From Kineosporia aurantiaca JCM 3230 (GTDB lineage: Bacteria > Actinomycetota > Actinomycetes > Actinomycetales > Kineosporiaceae), in assembly GCA_000719025.1 (NCBI GenBank), contig JODP01000006.1:620001-684000 (forward strand): a stretch of 64,000 nucleotides of DNA, read 5' to 3'. Both the position numbers and the translations under genes were made by a program. Below the pieces are notes generated by a model. That model did no database searches. It had not been told where the DNA came from and saw only the letters and a list, made by a program, of their open reading frames with translations. Positions 32,018 through 40,641 of this stretch are shown in pieces; position 1 is the first letter of the stretch; the number at the start of each line of letters is the position of its first letter.

Positions 32018-32438
32018 GCCGAGAAGTATGGACGACGACCCGCGCACCTCGGGGCCGGGCCGGCTGCTGGTCGCGGTCTACGCGATCTTCGCCCTGGCCG
32101 CCTGCTCCCGCGCGATCGTGCAGCTGGCCACCAAGTTCAGTGACGCCCCGGTGGCCTACCTGCTCTCCCTGGTCTCCGGGGTCGTCTACCTGATCGCCAC
32201 CCTGGCGCTGGCCCGGCCCGGTGCCACCTGGCGCCGGGTCGCCCTGTTCACCTGCAGCTTCGAGCTGCTCGGGGTGATCGCGGTGGGGATCTTCAGCGTG
32301 GCCGACTCCGGCGACTTCCCGGACCAGACGGTCTGGTCGAACTTCGGTCAGGGCTACGGGTACATCCCGCTGATCCTGCCGATGATCGGCCTGTACTGGC
32401 TGCGCCGGACCCGTGAGACCGCCAACCAAGGCATCTGA
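32010..32438 (+). CDS. Small integral membrane protein, second of a pair
   Basis: A 142-residue protein with four membrane segments beginning VAVYAIFALAACSRAIVQLATKF, a segment conserved among actinobacterial hypothetical proteins that I remember from Streptomyces. The GTG at 32010 has GGAG eight bases ahead and overlaps the preceding gene; ATG 32028 is a second possibility. No function is known. It may form a complex with its partner, an inference from the overlap. Confidence 0.7.
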   Translation: MDEPRSMDDDPRTSGPGRLLVAVYAIFALAACSRAIVQLATKFSDAPVAYLLSLVSGVVYLIATLALARPGATWRRVALFTCSFELLGVIAVGIFSVADSGDFPDQTVWSNFGQGYGYIPLILPMIGLYWLRRTRETANQGI

Positions 32439-32468
32439 AGGCATCTAATCCCGAAGGGGAAACAACCT

Positions 32469-33377
32469 GTGCTGCAACGCTATGACGAGCGCAACGCCAA
32501 CCTGATCTACAGCGTCAACGGGGTGCTGCGGGGCCGGGACGAGCCGGGGATCTCGCCGTTCGACTCGGTGGTGCAGGGCGGGGACGGGGTCTGGGAAGGG
32601 CTGCGGCTCTACGACGGCCGGATCTACGGCCTGCACCAGCACCTGGACCGGCTGCGCCGCTCGGCCCTGGCCCTGCGGTTCGAGCAGATCCCGGCGCAGG
32701 AGGAGATCATCCGGACGCTGACCGACACGCTGAACGCCAACCGGATGCGCGACGGGGTGCACGTGCGGCTCACCCTGACCCGGGGTGTGAAGGTCACCAG
32801 CGGGATGGACCCGCGGCTGAACACGGCCGGCTGCACGCTGATCGTGCTGCCCGAGTTCAAGGCCCCGGTCTACGACACCACCGGGCTGAAGCTGATCACC
32901 GCCAGTGTCCGCCGGCCCGGCCCGGACGTGCTGGACCCGAAGATCCACCACAACAACCTGATCAACTCGATCCTGGCCAAGATCGAGGCGAACCTGGCCG
33001 GCGCGGACGACGCGGTGATGTTGGACGGGCGGGGTTTCGTGGCCGAGACCAACGCCACCAACCTGTTCGCGGTGGTGAACGGCGAGCTGCTGACGCCGTA
33101 CACGCACGCCTGCCCGGAGGGCATCACCCGCGAGACGGTGCTGCAGCTCAGCGCCACCCACAAGATCCCGTACCGCCTGGCCGACCTGTCGCTGACCCAG
33201 CTCTACACCGCGGACGAGGTGTTCTGCACCGGCACCATGGGCGAGATCGCCGGCATCACCGAGATCGACTCCCGGCCGATCGGCGCGGGCAAGACCGGGC
33301 CGATGACCGCGCGGATCGCCCAGCTGTATTCCGACCACGCCAAGGCGACAGGTGTCGCGCTGGAGCTCACCGATTAA
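32469..33377 (+). CDS. Class IV aminotransferase (branched-chain or D-amino acid type)
   Basis: A 302-residue fold-type IV PLP enzyme. The PLP lysine lies in DPKIHHNNLINSILAK near residue 158, and MLDGRGFVAETNATNLFAV and GITRETVLQL are typical cofactor and phosphate-binding segments. The family includes branched-chain aminotransferase, D-amino acid transaminase and aminodeoxychorismate lyase; residues here fit the BCAT-like group, but the substrate cannot be fixed. The GTG start follows AAGGGGA. A folate operon lies 17 kb away, too far to argue for PabC. Confidence 0.85.
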   Translation: MLQRYDERNANLIYSVNGVLRGRDEPGISPFDSVVQGGDGVWEGLRLYDGRIYGLHQHLDRLRRSALALRFEQIPAQEEIIRTLTDTLNANRMRDGVHVRLTLTRGVKVTSGMDPRLNTAGCTLIVLPEFKAPVYDTTGLKLITASVRRPGPDVLDPKIHHNNLINSILAKIEANLAGADDAVMLDGRGFVAETNATNLFAVVNGELLTPYTHACPEGITRETVLQLSATHKIPYRLADLSLTQLYTADEVFCTGTMGEIAGITEIDSRPIGAGKTGPMTARIAQLYSDHAKATGVALELTD

Positions 33378-33448
33378 CCCGTAAGTAGCACTTCCGGGTA
33401 ACACTGCGGCAACGGCCCTGGATTTTGCTGGCCCCGGCCCGAACTCAG

Positions 33449-33475
33449 GGTTATGTTGCGAGCTGCAACATAACC
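33449..33475. promoter_or_regulatory. Perfect 11-base inverted repeat upstream of the sugar-binding lipoprotein gene
   Basis: GGTTATGTTGC (33449-33459) and GCAACATAACC (33465-33475) flank the centre GAGCT, about 140 bases before the start of the substrate-binding lipoprotein. It is more AT-rich than its surroundings and has no T tract, so an operator is likelier than a terminator of the preceding gene. A LacI- or ROK-type repressor is a reasonable guess. Confidence 0.6.
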
Positions 33476-33614
33476 GCGTCACGGTCGACGGCGGGGGGCG
33501 CAGCAGGTCCGCGCACACCCCCGGCCCAGGCCGGGCGTCCTGTTTCGGCCTCCCCCTGGTGGGGGGCCTGCTTCAGCTCCGGCAGTGAGGCCGGGCAGAG
33601 GGAGAACCGGATCC

Positions 33615-34733
33615 ATGCGCAGACATTTCCTCGCCGCGGCAGCGTTCGGCACGGCGGCAGTTCTGATGCTTTCCGCCTGTGGCAGCGACTCCGACAGCGG
33701 TAGCTCGGGCGGCTCCTCCAGCGGCAGCGGCTCGGCCGCGGGCGGCAAGGTCGGGGTGATCCTCCCCGACGCGGCCTCCTCGCCCCGCTGGGAGAACGCC
33801 GACCGTCCCTACCTGACCGAGGCCTTCAAGAAGGCCGGCGTGGCCGCCGACATCCAGAACGCCGGTGGCGACAAGACCAAGTTCCAGACCATCGCCGACG
33901 GCATGATCAGCTCTGGGGTCAGCGTCCTGCTGATCACCAACCTGGACAGCGACTCCGGTTCCGCGGTGATCAAGAAGGCCACCGACGCGGGCATCCCGGT
34001 GATCGACTACGACCGCCTCACCCTGGGCGGCGGCGCGAAGTACTACGTCTCGGTGGACGGCGTGCTGGTCGGTAAGACGATCGGCGAGGGCCTGGTCAAG
34101 TGCCTGCAGGCCGACGGCAAGAACACCGGCAACGTGGTCGAGCTGAACGGTTCGCCGACCGACAACAACGCCACCCTGTTCAAGGAGGGCTACGACAAGG
34201 CGATCAAGGACGCCGGCTACAAGGTCGTCGCCGACCAGTCCGTGCCGGACTGGGACGCGCAGAAGGCCGGTGTGCTCTTCGAGCAGATCGACACCCAGCT
34301 CAAGGGCAAGTTCGACGGCGTCGCGGCGGCCAACGACACCCTGGGCGCGGCGGTGATCGCCCGGCTGAAGTCCGAGGGACTGGCCGGCAAGGTCGCCGTC
34401 ACCGGGCAGGACGCCACCGATTCCGGGCTCCAGGCGGTGCTTCTCGGCGACCAGTGCGTGACCATCTACAAGTCGATCAACAAGGAGGCCGCGGCCGCGG
34501 CCGACCTGGCGGTCAAGCTGGTCAAGGGTGACACCGCGGGGGCCGACGCGGCCGCCAGCGGCAAGTCGATGGACACCAAGCTGAACAAGGAGGTGCCGTC
34601 GGTCCTGCTGGCTCCGGAAGCGATCTACCCGGAGAACGTGCAGGACGTGATCGACGACGGGGCCACCACGGCCGACAAGATCTGCACCACCGCGCAGCTG
34701 AAGAAGGCCTGCGAGAAGTACGGCGTCAAGTAG
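33615..34733 (+). CDS. Orphan sugar ABC transporter substrate-binding lipoprotein (xylose/ribose type)
   Basis: A 372-residue lipoprotein with signal MRRHFLAAAAFGTAAVLMLSAC and a Ser/Gly-rich linker, then a two-domain periplasmic-binding fold: KVGVILPDAASSPRWENADRP, VIDYDRLTLGG, NNATLFKEGYDKA and TGQDATDSGLQAVL. This matches XylF-type solute receptors for pentoses or hexoses. The usual ATPase and permease genes do not follow; the gene converges with a sulfotransferase gene across a hairpin. It must share transporter parts encoded elsewhere or act as a sensor. The ATG at 33615 is the first residue of the signal peptide and lies about 13 bases after GGGAGAA. Confidence 0.87.
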   Translation: MRRHFLAAAAFGTAAVLMLSACGSDSDSGSSGGSSSGSGSAAGGKVGVILPDAASSPRWENADRPYLTEAFKKAGVAADIQNAGGDKTKFQTIADGMISSGVSVLLITNLDSDSGSAVIKKATDAGIPVIDYDRLTLGGGAKYYVSVDGVLVGKTIGEGLVKCLQADGKNTGNVVELNGSPTDNNATLFKEGYDKAIKDAGYKVVADQSVPDWDAQKAGVLFEQIDTQLKGKFDGVAAANDTLGAAVIARLKSEGLAGKVAVTGQDATDSGLQAVLLGDQCVTIYKSINKEAAAAADLAVKLVKGDTAGADAAASGKSMDTKLNKEVPSVLLAPEAIYPENVQDVIDDGATTADKICTTAQLKKACEKYGVK

Positions 34734-34746
34734 TCCCAGCGGTACC

Positions 34747-34781
34747 GAACGGCGTCGGGTCCTTCAGACCCGGCGCCGTTC
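34747..34781. terminator. Bidirectional terminator between the sugar-binding and sulfotransferase genes
   Basis: A 15-base stem with one mismatch of the G-T type (34747-34761 with 34767-34781) and a five-base CTTCA loop lies between two converging stop codons, 13 bases after one and six before the other. Confidence 0.75.
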
Positions 34782-34787
34782 GCCGTC

Positions 34788-35492
34788 TCAGCGCAGGCGG
34801 TGCTTGGCCATCTCCTCGTACAGCGGAACCGCCGCCTCCCAGACCGGTCGCAGTTCGTCCCGCAGAACCGGTTGCCCGCCAGAGGGTTCGGCGAATCCGG
34901 TGGACGCCTCGACGGAGGAGTACCAGTACGGCGCCCAGACGCCGTCGCTCTCCCGCCGCCCGGCCGGCCAGGTGAGCATGCCCGGGTCGTAGTCGATGCC
35001 GAGCGCCGCGCAGAGCCTGGCCAGGACCGCCGGCGGGTCGGCCAGCAGGTCGTCCGCGTCGACCACCGGACCCGGGAAGCGCCGGAAGATCTCGATCTGC
35101 TGGGCGAAGCCGATGTCCGAGAGCGTGGGCTGATCGCGCACTTTCGCGTACGAGGTGATCACCCGCAGCGGATCCCGGATCAGGTAGGCGTTGACCCGGC
35201 CGGCCGCCCAGTCCAGCCCGGTGGTGGGCAGCATGTGGTGGGTCATGTGTTTCTCGTACTGCAAACTCACCCCGCTGGGCAGCGGCGCGTCGAGCGCCAC
35301 CACCACGTCCCGCTCGGTCTGCGGCTGGCCGGCCAGGATCTCCTCCCGGCCGGGATGCTCCAGACCGGTCTCCCGCAGGTAGTAGGCGTAGAACGGCTCG
35401 TCCACCACGGCCGCGTCCGACCGCGCGCCGAAACTGCGCATCATCGCCGTGGAGATGTTCCGCGGCCCCGACCACATGGCGATCCTCGTCAC
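34788..35492 (-). CDS. Sulfotransferase-like protein
   Basis: A 234-residue protein beginning TRIAMWSGPRNISTAMMRSF, a P-loop-like 5'-phosphosulfate-binding motif of the branched-chain aminotransferase-linked sulfotransferase group, followed by VVDEPFYAYYL, KHMTHHM and NAYLIRDPLRVITSYAK (3'-phosphate binding Arg and Ser). Such proteins are predicted to use PAPS, but their acceptors are unknown. In many genomes relatives are linked to class IV aminotransferases, and one lies at 32469-33377. GTG 35492 is chosen because it leads directly into the TRIAMWSGPRN start; ATG 35477 has a better GAGGA and is an alternative. Confidence 0.8.
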   Translation of the reverse strand: MTRIAMWSGPRNISTAMMRSFGARSDAAVVDEPFYAYYLRETGLEHPGREEILAGQPQTERDVVVALDAPLPSGVSLQYEKHMTHHMLPTTGLDWAAGRVNAYLIRDPLRVITSYAKVRDQPTLSDIGFAQQIEIFRRFPGPVVDADDLLADPPAVLARLCAALGIDYDPGMLTWPAGRRESDGVWAPYWYSSVEASTGFAEPSGGQPVLRDELRPVWEAAVPLYEEMAKHRLR

Positions 35493-35581
35493 CCTGCGAA
35501 CTGTAAGTTGCCGAAGCGGTAACCGTCCCGCAAAGGTGCCGTACCCCACGCCCTCGCAAAATCACCCGACCGGAAACCGGA

Positions 35582-35625
35582 AGGCGACTTGAGGACGTCG
35601 GGGCCGACGGACGTCCTCAAGTCGC
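35582..35625 (-). terminator. Terminator hairpin after the F420-type oxidoreductase gene
   Basis: A perfect 17-base stem (35582-35598 with 35609-35625) with a 10-base loop starts six bases beyond the stop codon of the minus-strand gene at 35632, and separates it from the sulfotransferase gene downstream on the same strand. Confidence 0.75.
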
Positions 35626-35631
35626 CCCGGT

Positions 35632-36099
35632 CTACTGCTGGGGGGCGCGGCCGGGCGGGAATCCCCCGGTCGCGATCGGCCCCCAGCGCTCGGGCGTGAT
35701 CCGGATCAGTGACTTGCCCTGCTTCACCATGGCGGCCCGGTACTCGTCCCAGTCCGGGTGCTCGCCGGAAATGCAGCGGAAGTACTCCACCAGCGGTTCC
35801 ACCGAGTCCGGCAGGTCGATCACCTCGGCGGTGCCGTCGATCTGGACGTAGGGGCCGTTCCACTCGTCGGACTGGATGCAGACCGAGGCGGCCGGGCGGC
35901 GGCGGAGGTTGGCCGCCTTGGCCCGCTCCGGGTAGGTCGAGATGACGATCCGGCCCTCGGTGTCCACTCCGCAGGTGACCAGCGACAGCTGAGGGCTGCC
36001 GTCCGCGCGGGTGGTGACCAGCGTGGCCCGGTGCCGGGGGCGGACGAACTCCAGCAGTTCCGGAAGCTCAACGCGCTTGGCCGTGGCGATGGTGGGCAT
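35632..36099 (-). CDS. PPOX-class F420-dependent oxidoreductase-like protein
   Basis: A 155-residue split-barrel protein of the flavin/F420-binding pyridoxamine-phosphate-oxidase-like superfamily: RHRATLVTTRADGSPQLSLV, GRIVISTYPERAKAANLRRRP and VQIDGTAEVIDLP. Actinobacterial members of this subgroup bind F420H2 and reduce varied acceptors, including biliverdin or quinones; the substrate here is unknown. The ATG at 36099 is 15 bases from an SOS box on the other side of which an AlkB-type gene starts, so damage control of both genes is possible. Confidence 0.82.
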   Translation of the reverse strand: MPTIATAKRVELPELLEFVRPRHRATLVTTRADGSPQLSLVTCGVDTEGRIVISTYPERAKAANLRRRPAASVCIQSDEWNGPYVQIDGTAEVIDLPDSVEPLVEYFRCISGEHPDWDEYRAAMVKQGKSLIRITPERWGPIATGGFPPGRAPQQ

Positions 36100-36114
36100 G
36101 CGGTTCCTTTTCCT

Positions 36115-36130
36115 TCGAACAGGTGTTCTA
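36115..36130. promoter_or_regulatory. LexA (SOS) box upstream of the AlkB-like gene
   Basis: TCGAAC-AGGT-GTTCTA at 36115-36130 matches the actinobacterial LexA operator TCGAAC-N4-GTTCGA in all but one or two outer bases, with a perfect GAAC-N4-GTTC core. It lies nine bases before the AlkB-type start and 15 bases from the divergent oxidoreductase start, so it can control either gene. Confidence 0.75.
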
Positions 36131-36138
36131 ATCGAGAG

Positions 36139-36792
36139 GTGGTTGCGCCTCCATCATCGCTGGCCTGGCAGGGCTCGCTGTTCGACGAGCCCACGGGTCC
36201 GGATCTGGGTTTCGACCGGCTGGTGCGGCATCGGCTCGACGAACGCAGCTGGCTGGAAGAAGTGCCCCGCTGGGCCGGGCAGCACGATCAGCTGTTCGAC
36301 CGGTTGCTGGCCGAAGCGCCCTGGCGGCAGCGGGAACGGCGGATGTACGAGCGCACCGTGCTGGAGCCGCGGATGGTCGCGGCCTGGTCGGGGGATCGGC
36401 TGGAGGATCTGCCGGCGCCGCTGGAGCGGATGCGGAAGGCGGTTTCGGAGCGCTATCGGGTGGAGTTCGACTCGGTGCTGGTCAACCTTTATCGGGACGG
36501 CCGGGACGGGGTGGCCTGGCATGGCGACAACAACCGCAAGACGTTGCACAACCCGTTGGTGGCCACCGTTTCCCTGGGGGAGCGGCGACGTTTCCTCCTG
36601 CGCCCCGGCACCGCGGGCAGCCCGACGCACCGGTTCCGGCCCGGCGGGGGAGACCTGCTGATCATGGCCGGCGCCTGCCAGCACGAGTGGCAGCACACGG
36701 TTCCCAAGGAGCCGGGCGGAGCCGGGGCGCGGATGAGCATCACCCTGCGGCATTCCCGCGAGGGCTGGTGGGCCGGTCAGTACCCCAGATAG
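36139..36792 (+). CDS. AlkB-like 2-oxoglutarate/Fe(II) dioxygenase
   Basis: A 217-residue AlkB-family oxygenase. VAWHGDNN holds the His-x-Asp iron ligands near residue 134, QHEWQHTVP the third histidine near residue 190, and RMSITLRH the 2-oxoglutarate-binding arginines. AlkB proteins remove methyl groups from damaged bases in DNA or RNA by oxidation. The GTG at 36139 gives family length, though no ribosome-binding site is obvious, and a near-leaderless transcript from the SOS-box promoter is possible. The 3' end overlaps the converging dehydrogenase gene by 16 bases. Confidence 0.88.
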   Translation: MVAPPSSLAWQGSLFDEPTGPDLGFDRLVRHRLDERSWLEEVPRWAGQHDQLFDRLLAEAPWRQRERRMYERTVLEPRMVAAWSGDRLEDLPAPLERMRKAVSERYRVEFDSVLVNLYRDGRDGVAWHGDNNRKTLHNPLVATVSLGERRRFLLRPGTAGSPTHRFRPGGGDLLIMAGACQHEWQHTVPKEPGGAGARMSITLRHSREGWWAGQYPR

Positions 36793-37646
36793 ACCGCCGC
36801 CATGTCCTTCTCACCGTGGCCGGCCTCCTCGGCCTGCCGAAGGTGCTGCCGGGCGATCGCGATGAAGGCCGGATCGGCCCCGGCCGCCCGGGCCGCCTCC
36901 TCGATCAGACCCGCGTCCTTCACCGCACCGCTCAGCGCGAAAGCGGGCTCGTAGGAGGAGTTCAGCATCGCGTTGCCCTTCATCCCGACGTAGGGCGCGT
37001 CGATCGCGCCGCCCTTCACCGCCTCCAGGAACAGGGCCGGGTCCAGGTCGAAGGCCTCGGTCAGCTTGAGTGACTGGGCCACGCCGTCGAGCACGGTCAG
37101 CACCCAGCCGTTGACCACCAGCTTCAGCCGGGTCCCGGCCCCGGCCGCGCCGACCCACATCGTCCGGGCCCCGATCGCCGCGAGAACCGGCTCCAGCCGC
37201 GGCTTCACCGATTCCGGGCCGGACGCCAGGACGGTCAGGGTGCCCTGCTCGGCCGGGCCCTTGGTGCCCAGGACCGGCGCGTCGACGTAGACCAGTCCGT
37301 GCTCGTGGGCCAGGGCGGCCAGCCGGTCGTTGCCCTCCACGCCGACCGTGCTGGTCTGGAGCCAGATCGTGCCCGGCGCCAGCCCGGGGGCCGCCTGCTC
37401 GATCGCGGCGGCCACCCCGTCCGCGTCGAAGAGCATGGTGATCAGGATGTCGGCGCCGGTCACGGCCTCGGCGGGGGAGCCGGCGACGGTCGCGCCGTCC
37501 TCCTTCAGCGGTTCGGCCTTGGCGCTGGTGCGGTTCCAGGCGCGCAGCGGGAGGCCGGCCCGGGCCAGGTTGCGGCCCATGCCCAGGCCCATGATCCCGG
37601 TACCCAGCAGCGCGACGACGGGGGTCTGTTCAGATGCTTCGGTCAC
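36777..37646 (-). CDS. Beta-hydroxyacid dehydrogenase-family NAD(P)-dependent oxidoreductase
   Basis: A 289-residue protein with the N-terminal VALLGTGIMGLGMGRNLARAG Rossmann motif, the substrate-binding DAPVLGTKGPAEQGTLTVLASG segment, and the catalytic-lysine helix (AGTRLKLVVNGWVLTVLDGVAQSL; lysine near residue 172). It fits the 3-hydroxyisobutyrate, tartronate-semialdehyde or glyoxylate/succinic-semialdehyde reductase group; the substrate is open. The GTG at 37646 is selected as the start because it lies just before the nucleotide-binding strand. Confidence 0.87.
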   Translation of the reverse strand: MTEASEQTPVVALLGTGIMGLGMGRNLARAGLPLRAWNRTSAKAEPLKEDGATVAGSPAEAVTGADILITMLFDADGVAAAIEQAAPGLAPGTIWLQTSTVGVEGNDRLAALAHEHGLVYVDAPVLGTKGPAEQGTLTVLASGPESVKPRLEPVLAAIGARTMWVGAAGAGTRLKLVVNGWVLTVLDGVAQSLKLTEAFDLDPALFLEAVKGGAIDAPYVGMKGNAMLNSSYEPAFALSGAVKDAGLIEEAARAAGADPAFIAIARQHLRQAEEAGHGEKDMAAVYLGY

Positions 37647-37980
37647 GTTCGGGACGTTACGCCTGGGTGGGACCAGGCGCCGCCGCACCCGGTGGAAGGG
37701 GGTTGTCGTCCATTGCTCCCTGTGATCGCGCATCATGATCGAAGGACCCGATCCGTCGGAGCGGCGAATTTTAATCACCCAATACGGTCCAAATCGGATT
37801 AAACTCACAGAAGGGCGAGAGAAGTGCCACGCGGCGCCAGGAGGCGTGCCGTGTCCAACGTGCCTAGGGTTACAAGGCGTGAATGACGTCACGAAGGGTG
37901 AATCGCCGGAGGGGACTCCGCTGCGTCACCCGAGGGCATCAGACAGGCGAACCGAGGACCTGACCAGGAAGGCCGACCCC
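37647..37980. other. Intergenic region upstream of the OtsA-OtsB gene
   Basis: A 334-base gap containing an AT-richer stretch (37767-37806) with a loose TTTAATC/GATTAAA inverted repeat (37770-37776 and 37797-37803), a likely promoter area. An in-frame extension of the trehalose gene runs through it from 37735 but has no homology to OtsA and a weaker start. No other gene is visible. Confidence 0.5.
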
Positions 37981-40491
37981 GTGTCGCAGGACCAGCCAGA
38001 ACCCAGCCATCTCAGCGACCTCGTGGTGGTCGCCAACCGGCTCCCGGTCGATCGTCAGGTGAACGCCGACGGGAGCACAACCTGGAAGCCCAGCCCGGGC
38101 GGCCTGGTCTCCGCCCTCGAACCGGTCATGCAGCGCAACGCCGGTGCCTGGGTGGGCTGGACCGGGGCCCCGGGCGACGCCCCCGAGCCGTTCGAGGCGC
38201 GCGGCATCCAGCTGATCCCGGTCGAGCTGAGCAAGGAGGACGTCGAGGACTACTACGAGGGCATGTCCAACGGCGCGCTCTGGCCGCTCTACCACGACGT
38301 GATCGCCCAGCCCCAGTTCCACCGGCACTGGTGGGAGTCCTACGTCCGGGTCAACCGCCGGTTCGCCGAGAAGGCCGCCCAGTCGGCCGCCGAGAACGCG
38401 CTGGTCTGGGTGCAGGACTACCAGCTCCAGCTGGTCCCGCAGCTGCTCCGGGCGCAGCGCCCGGACCTGCGGATCGCCTTCTTCAACCACATCCCGTTCC
38501 CGCCCTACGAGATCTTCGCCCAGCTGCCCTGGCGCCGGCAGGTTCTCGACGGCCTGCTCGGCGCCGACCAGCTCGGTTTCCAGCGCCCGGCGGACGCGAA
38601 CAACTTCCTCCGGGCCTGCCGGCGCAACGGCCTGGCCACCCGCCGCGGCCTGGTCCACCTGCCCGCCGAGGCCCGGTTCGGCAGCCCCGAGCACCACCCC
38701 TCGCGGGAGGTCCGGGCCGCCGCGTTCCCGATCTCGATCGACGCCGAGCAGATCGACGAGCTCGGCCGCCGCCCGGACATCCAGGAGCGGGCCCGCGAGA
38801 TCCGGCGCGAGCTGGGCGATCCCAAGGTGGTGCTGCTCGGCGTCGACCGGCTCGACTACACCAAGGGCATCCTGCACCGGCTCAAGGCGGTGGAGGAGCT
38901 GTTCGCCGAGGAGGTGCTCAGCCCGCCCGAGGCGGTGCTGGTCCAGGTGGCCACGCCGAGCCGGGACCGGGTCGAGGAGTACGAGAAGATGAAGCGCGAC
39001 GTGGAGGTCACCGTCGGGCGGATCAACGGCGACTACGGCCAGCTCGGCCACCCCGCCGTGCACTACCTGCACCAGTCGCAGGACCGGGAGGAGCTGGCCG
39101 CGCTCTACCTGGCCGCCGACGTCATGCTGGTCACCGCCCTGCGGGACGGGATGAACCTGGTGGCCAAGGAGTACGTGGCCACCCGGTACGACGAGCAGGG
39201 CGCGCTGGTGCTGAGCGAGTTCGCCGGCGCGGCGATCGAGCTGCCGCAGGCCTTCCTGGTCAATCCGCACGACATCGACGGGGTGAAGGCGGCCATCGTC
39301 CGGGCCGCCCAACTCTCCCCGCGCGAGGCCACCCGCCGGATGCGGGCGATGCGCCGCCGGGTCTTCGAGTTCGACGTGGCCCGCTGGGCCTCCACCTTCC
39401 TGAAGGTGGCCGCGGCCGACCCGTCGCCCGGCTACCGGGTGAGCAGCCCGCCGACCGAGACGATCGAGCTGGCCGGGATCCGGGCGGCCGCCGAGAAGGC
39501 CGACCCGACGCTGGCCGAGGCCCGCTCCGAGAGCGAGTCCACTGACCAGGTCCTGGTCGCCACCGCGCAGACCGCGAACGGCACCGGGGAGTCCCCGACC
39601 GAGACCGGGACCCCTTCGGAGGAGCCCGATCTGGACGACATCGAAGGGCTCGAGGAGCCCGGGCACGTGCTCGACGACCCGCTCGAGGCGATCGACCCGG
39701 GCGACCGCCGGCCGCCGCTCTCGCTCGGCCTGGTCACCGCGCTCGAGGGTTTCGCGATGCACTCCTCGCTGCTGATCGCGCTGGACTTCGACGGCGTGCT
39801 GTCGCCGATCGTCCCGGACCCGGCCGCGGCCCGTCCGCTGCCGCGTTCGCTGCAGCACCTGAACGAGCTGGCCGCGCTGCCCGGGGTCCGGGTCGCCCTG
39901 GTCTCCGGCCGTACCCTGGCCGACCTGCGCCGGGTGGCCACCCCGCCGGCCCGGGCCCTGCTGGTCGGCAGCCACGGCGCCGAGTTCCAGGACCCGCTGG
40001 GCGACAACCAGAGCAGCTCCCCGCTCGATGCGGCCCAGGCCTCGCTGCTGGCCAAGGCCACCACCGAACTGGAGGAGATCAGCGCCCGGCACCCGGGCAC
40101 GCAGGTCGAGACCAAGCCGACCGGGGTGGTGCTGCACACCCGCCGGGCCGAGCGCCCGGTGGCGGCCAAGGCCACCCAGGAGGCCCTGGACGGCCCGGCC
40201 GCCTGGGCCGGGATGCACCTGACCCACGGCAAGGAAGTGGTTGAGCTGTCGGTGGTCTCGACCACCAAGGGCACCGCCCTGCGCCGGCTGCGGTCGATCA
40301 CCGGGGCCGACGCGGTGCTCTACGCCGGCGACGACGTGACCGACGAGCGGGCCTTCGCGGTGCTGCGCACCGAGGCCGGGGACGTGTCGGTGCGGGTCGG
40401 CTCCGGGGAGACCCGGGCCGACCACCGGCTCGGCTCGCCGGACGAGGTGGCGACCATGCTCGGGCTGCTCGTCGACCTGTGCGGCGAGTAG
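37981..40491 (+). CDS. OtsA-OtsB fusion: trehalose-6-phosphate synthase and phosphatase in one protein
   Basis: An 836-residue bifunctional protein. Residues about 10-475 are a GT20 trehalose-6-phosphate synthase (VVVANRLPVDR, WVGWTG, WVQDYQLQLVPQLLR, HIPFPPYEIF, GVDRLDYTKGI, LRDGMNLVAKEYVA). A low-complexity acidic linker of about 100 residues follows. Residues about 590-836 are a HAD-type phosphatase with ALDFDGVLSPI, SGRTLADLRR and YAGDDVTDERAF. The pair makes trehalose from UDP- or GDP-glucose and glucose-6-phosphate without releasing the intermediate. The GTG at 37981 has GGAAGG eight bases ahead. In many actinobacteria these are two genes; the fusion is complete and both sets of catalytic residues are visible. 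Confidence 0.93.
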   Translation: MSQDQPEPSHLSDLVVVANRLPVDRQVNADGSTTWKPSPGGLVSALEPVMQRNAGAWVGWTGAPGDAPEPFEARGIQLIPVELSKEDVEDYYEGMSNGALWPLYHDVIAQPQFHRHWWESYVRVNRRFAEKAAQSAAENALVWVQDYQLQLVPQLLRAQRPDLRIAFFNHIPFPPYEIFAQLPWRRQVLDGLLGADQLGFQRPADANNFLRACRRNGLATRRGLVHLPAEARFGSPEHHPSREVRAAAFPISIDAEQIDELGRRPDIQERAREIRRELGDPKVVLLGVDRLDYTKGILHRLKAVEELFAEEVLSPPEAVLVQVATPSRDRVEEYEKMKRDVEVTVGRINGDYGQLGHPAVHYLHQSQDREELAALYLAADVMLVTALRDGMNLVAKEYVATRYDEQGALVLSEFAGAAIELPQAFLVNPHDIDGVKAAIVRAAQLSPREATRRMRAMRRRVFEFDVARWASTFLKVAAADPSPGYRVSSPPTETIELAGIRAAAEKADPTLAEARSESESTDQVLVATAQTANGTGESPTETGTPSEEPDLDDIEGLEEPGHVLDDPLEAIDPGDRRPPLSLGLVTALEGFAMHSSLLIALDFDGVLSPIVPDPAAARPLPRSLQHLNELAALPGVRVALVSGRTLADLRRVATPPARALLVGSHGAEFQDPLGDNQSSSPLDAAQASLLAKATTELEEISARHPGTQVETKPTGVVLHTRRAERPVAAKATQEALDGPAAWAGMHLTHGKEVVELSVVSTTKGTALRRLRSITGADAVLYAGDDVTDERAFAVLRTEAGDVSVRVGSGETRADHRLGSPDEVATMLGLLVDLCGE

Positions 40492-40641
40492 GCGGTTTTC
40501 ACAGCAATCGGCCGAGGGGAAGACGAATCGGTACGGCCTGAACATCTCGACATGCCGCCCCACGCGCCCCGTGATTCGATCTTGGTGTCGGAACGAACGA
40601 AGGGCGCTGAAGAAGCGTCTCTTGAGTGACTGGAGCGGTAC

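Noticed and set aside
31253..32047. Longer form of the ABM-domain protein
   Set aside because: The N-terminal extension lies antisense to the membrane-protein gene and is not part of the fold; the ATG at 31564 gives the typical length.
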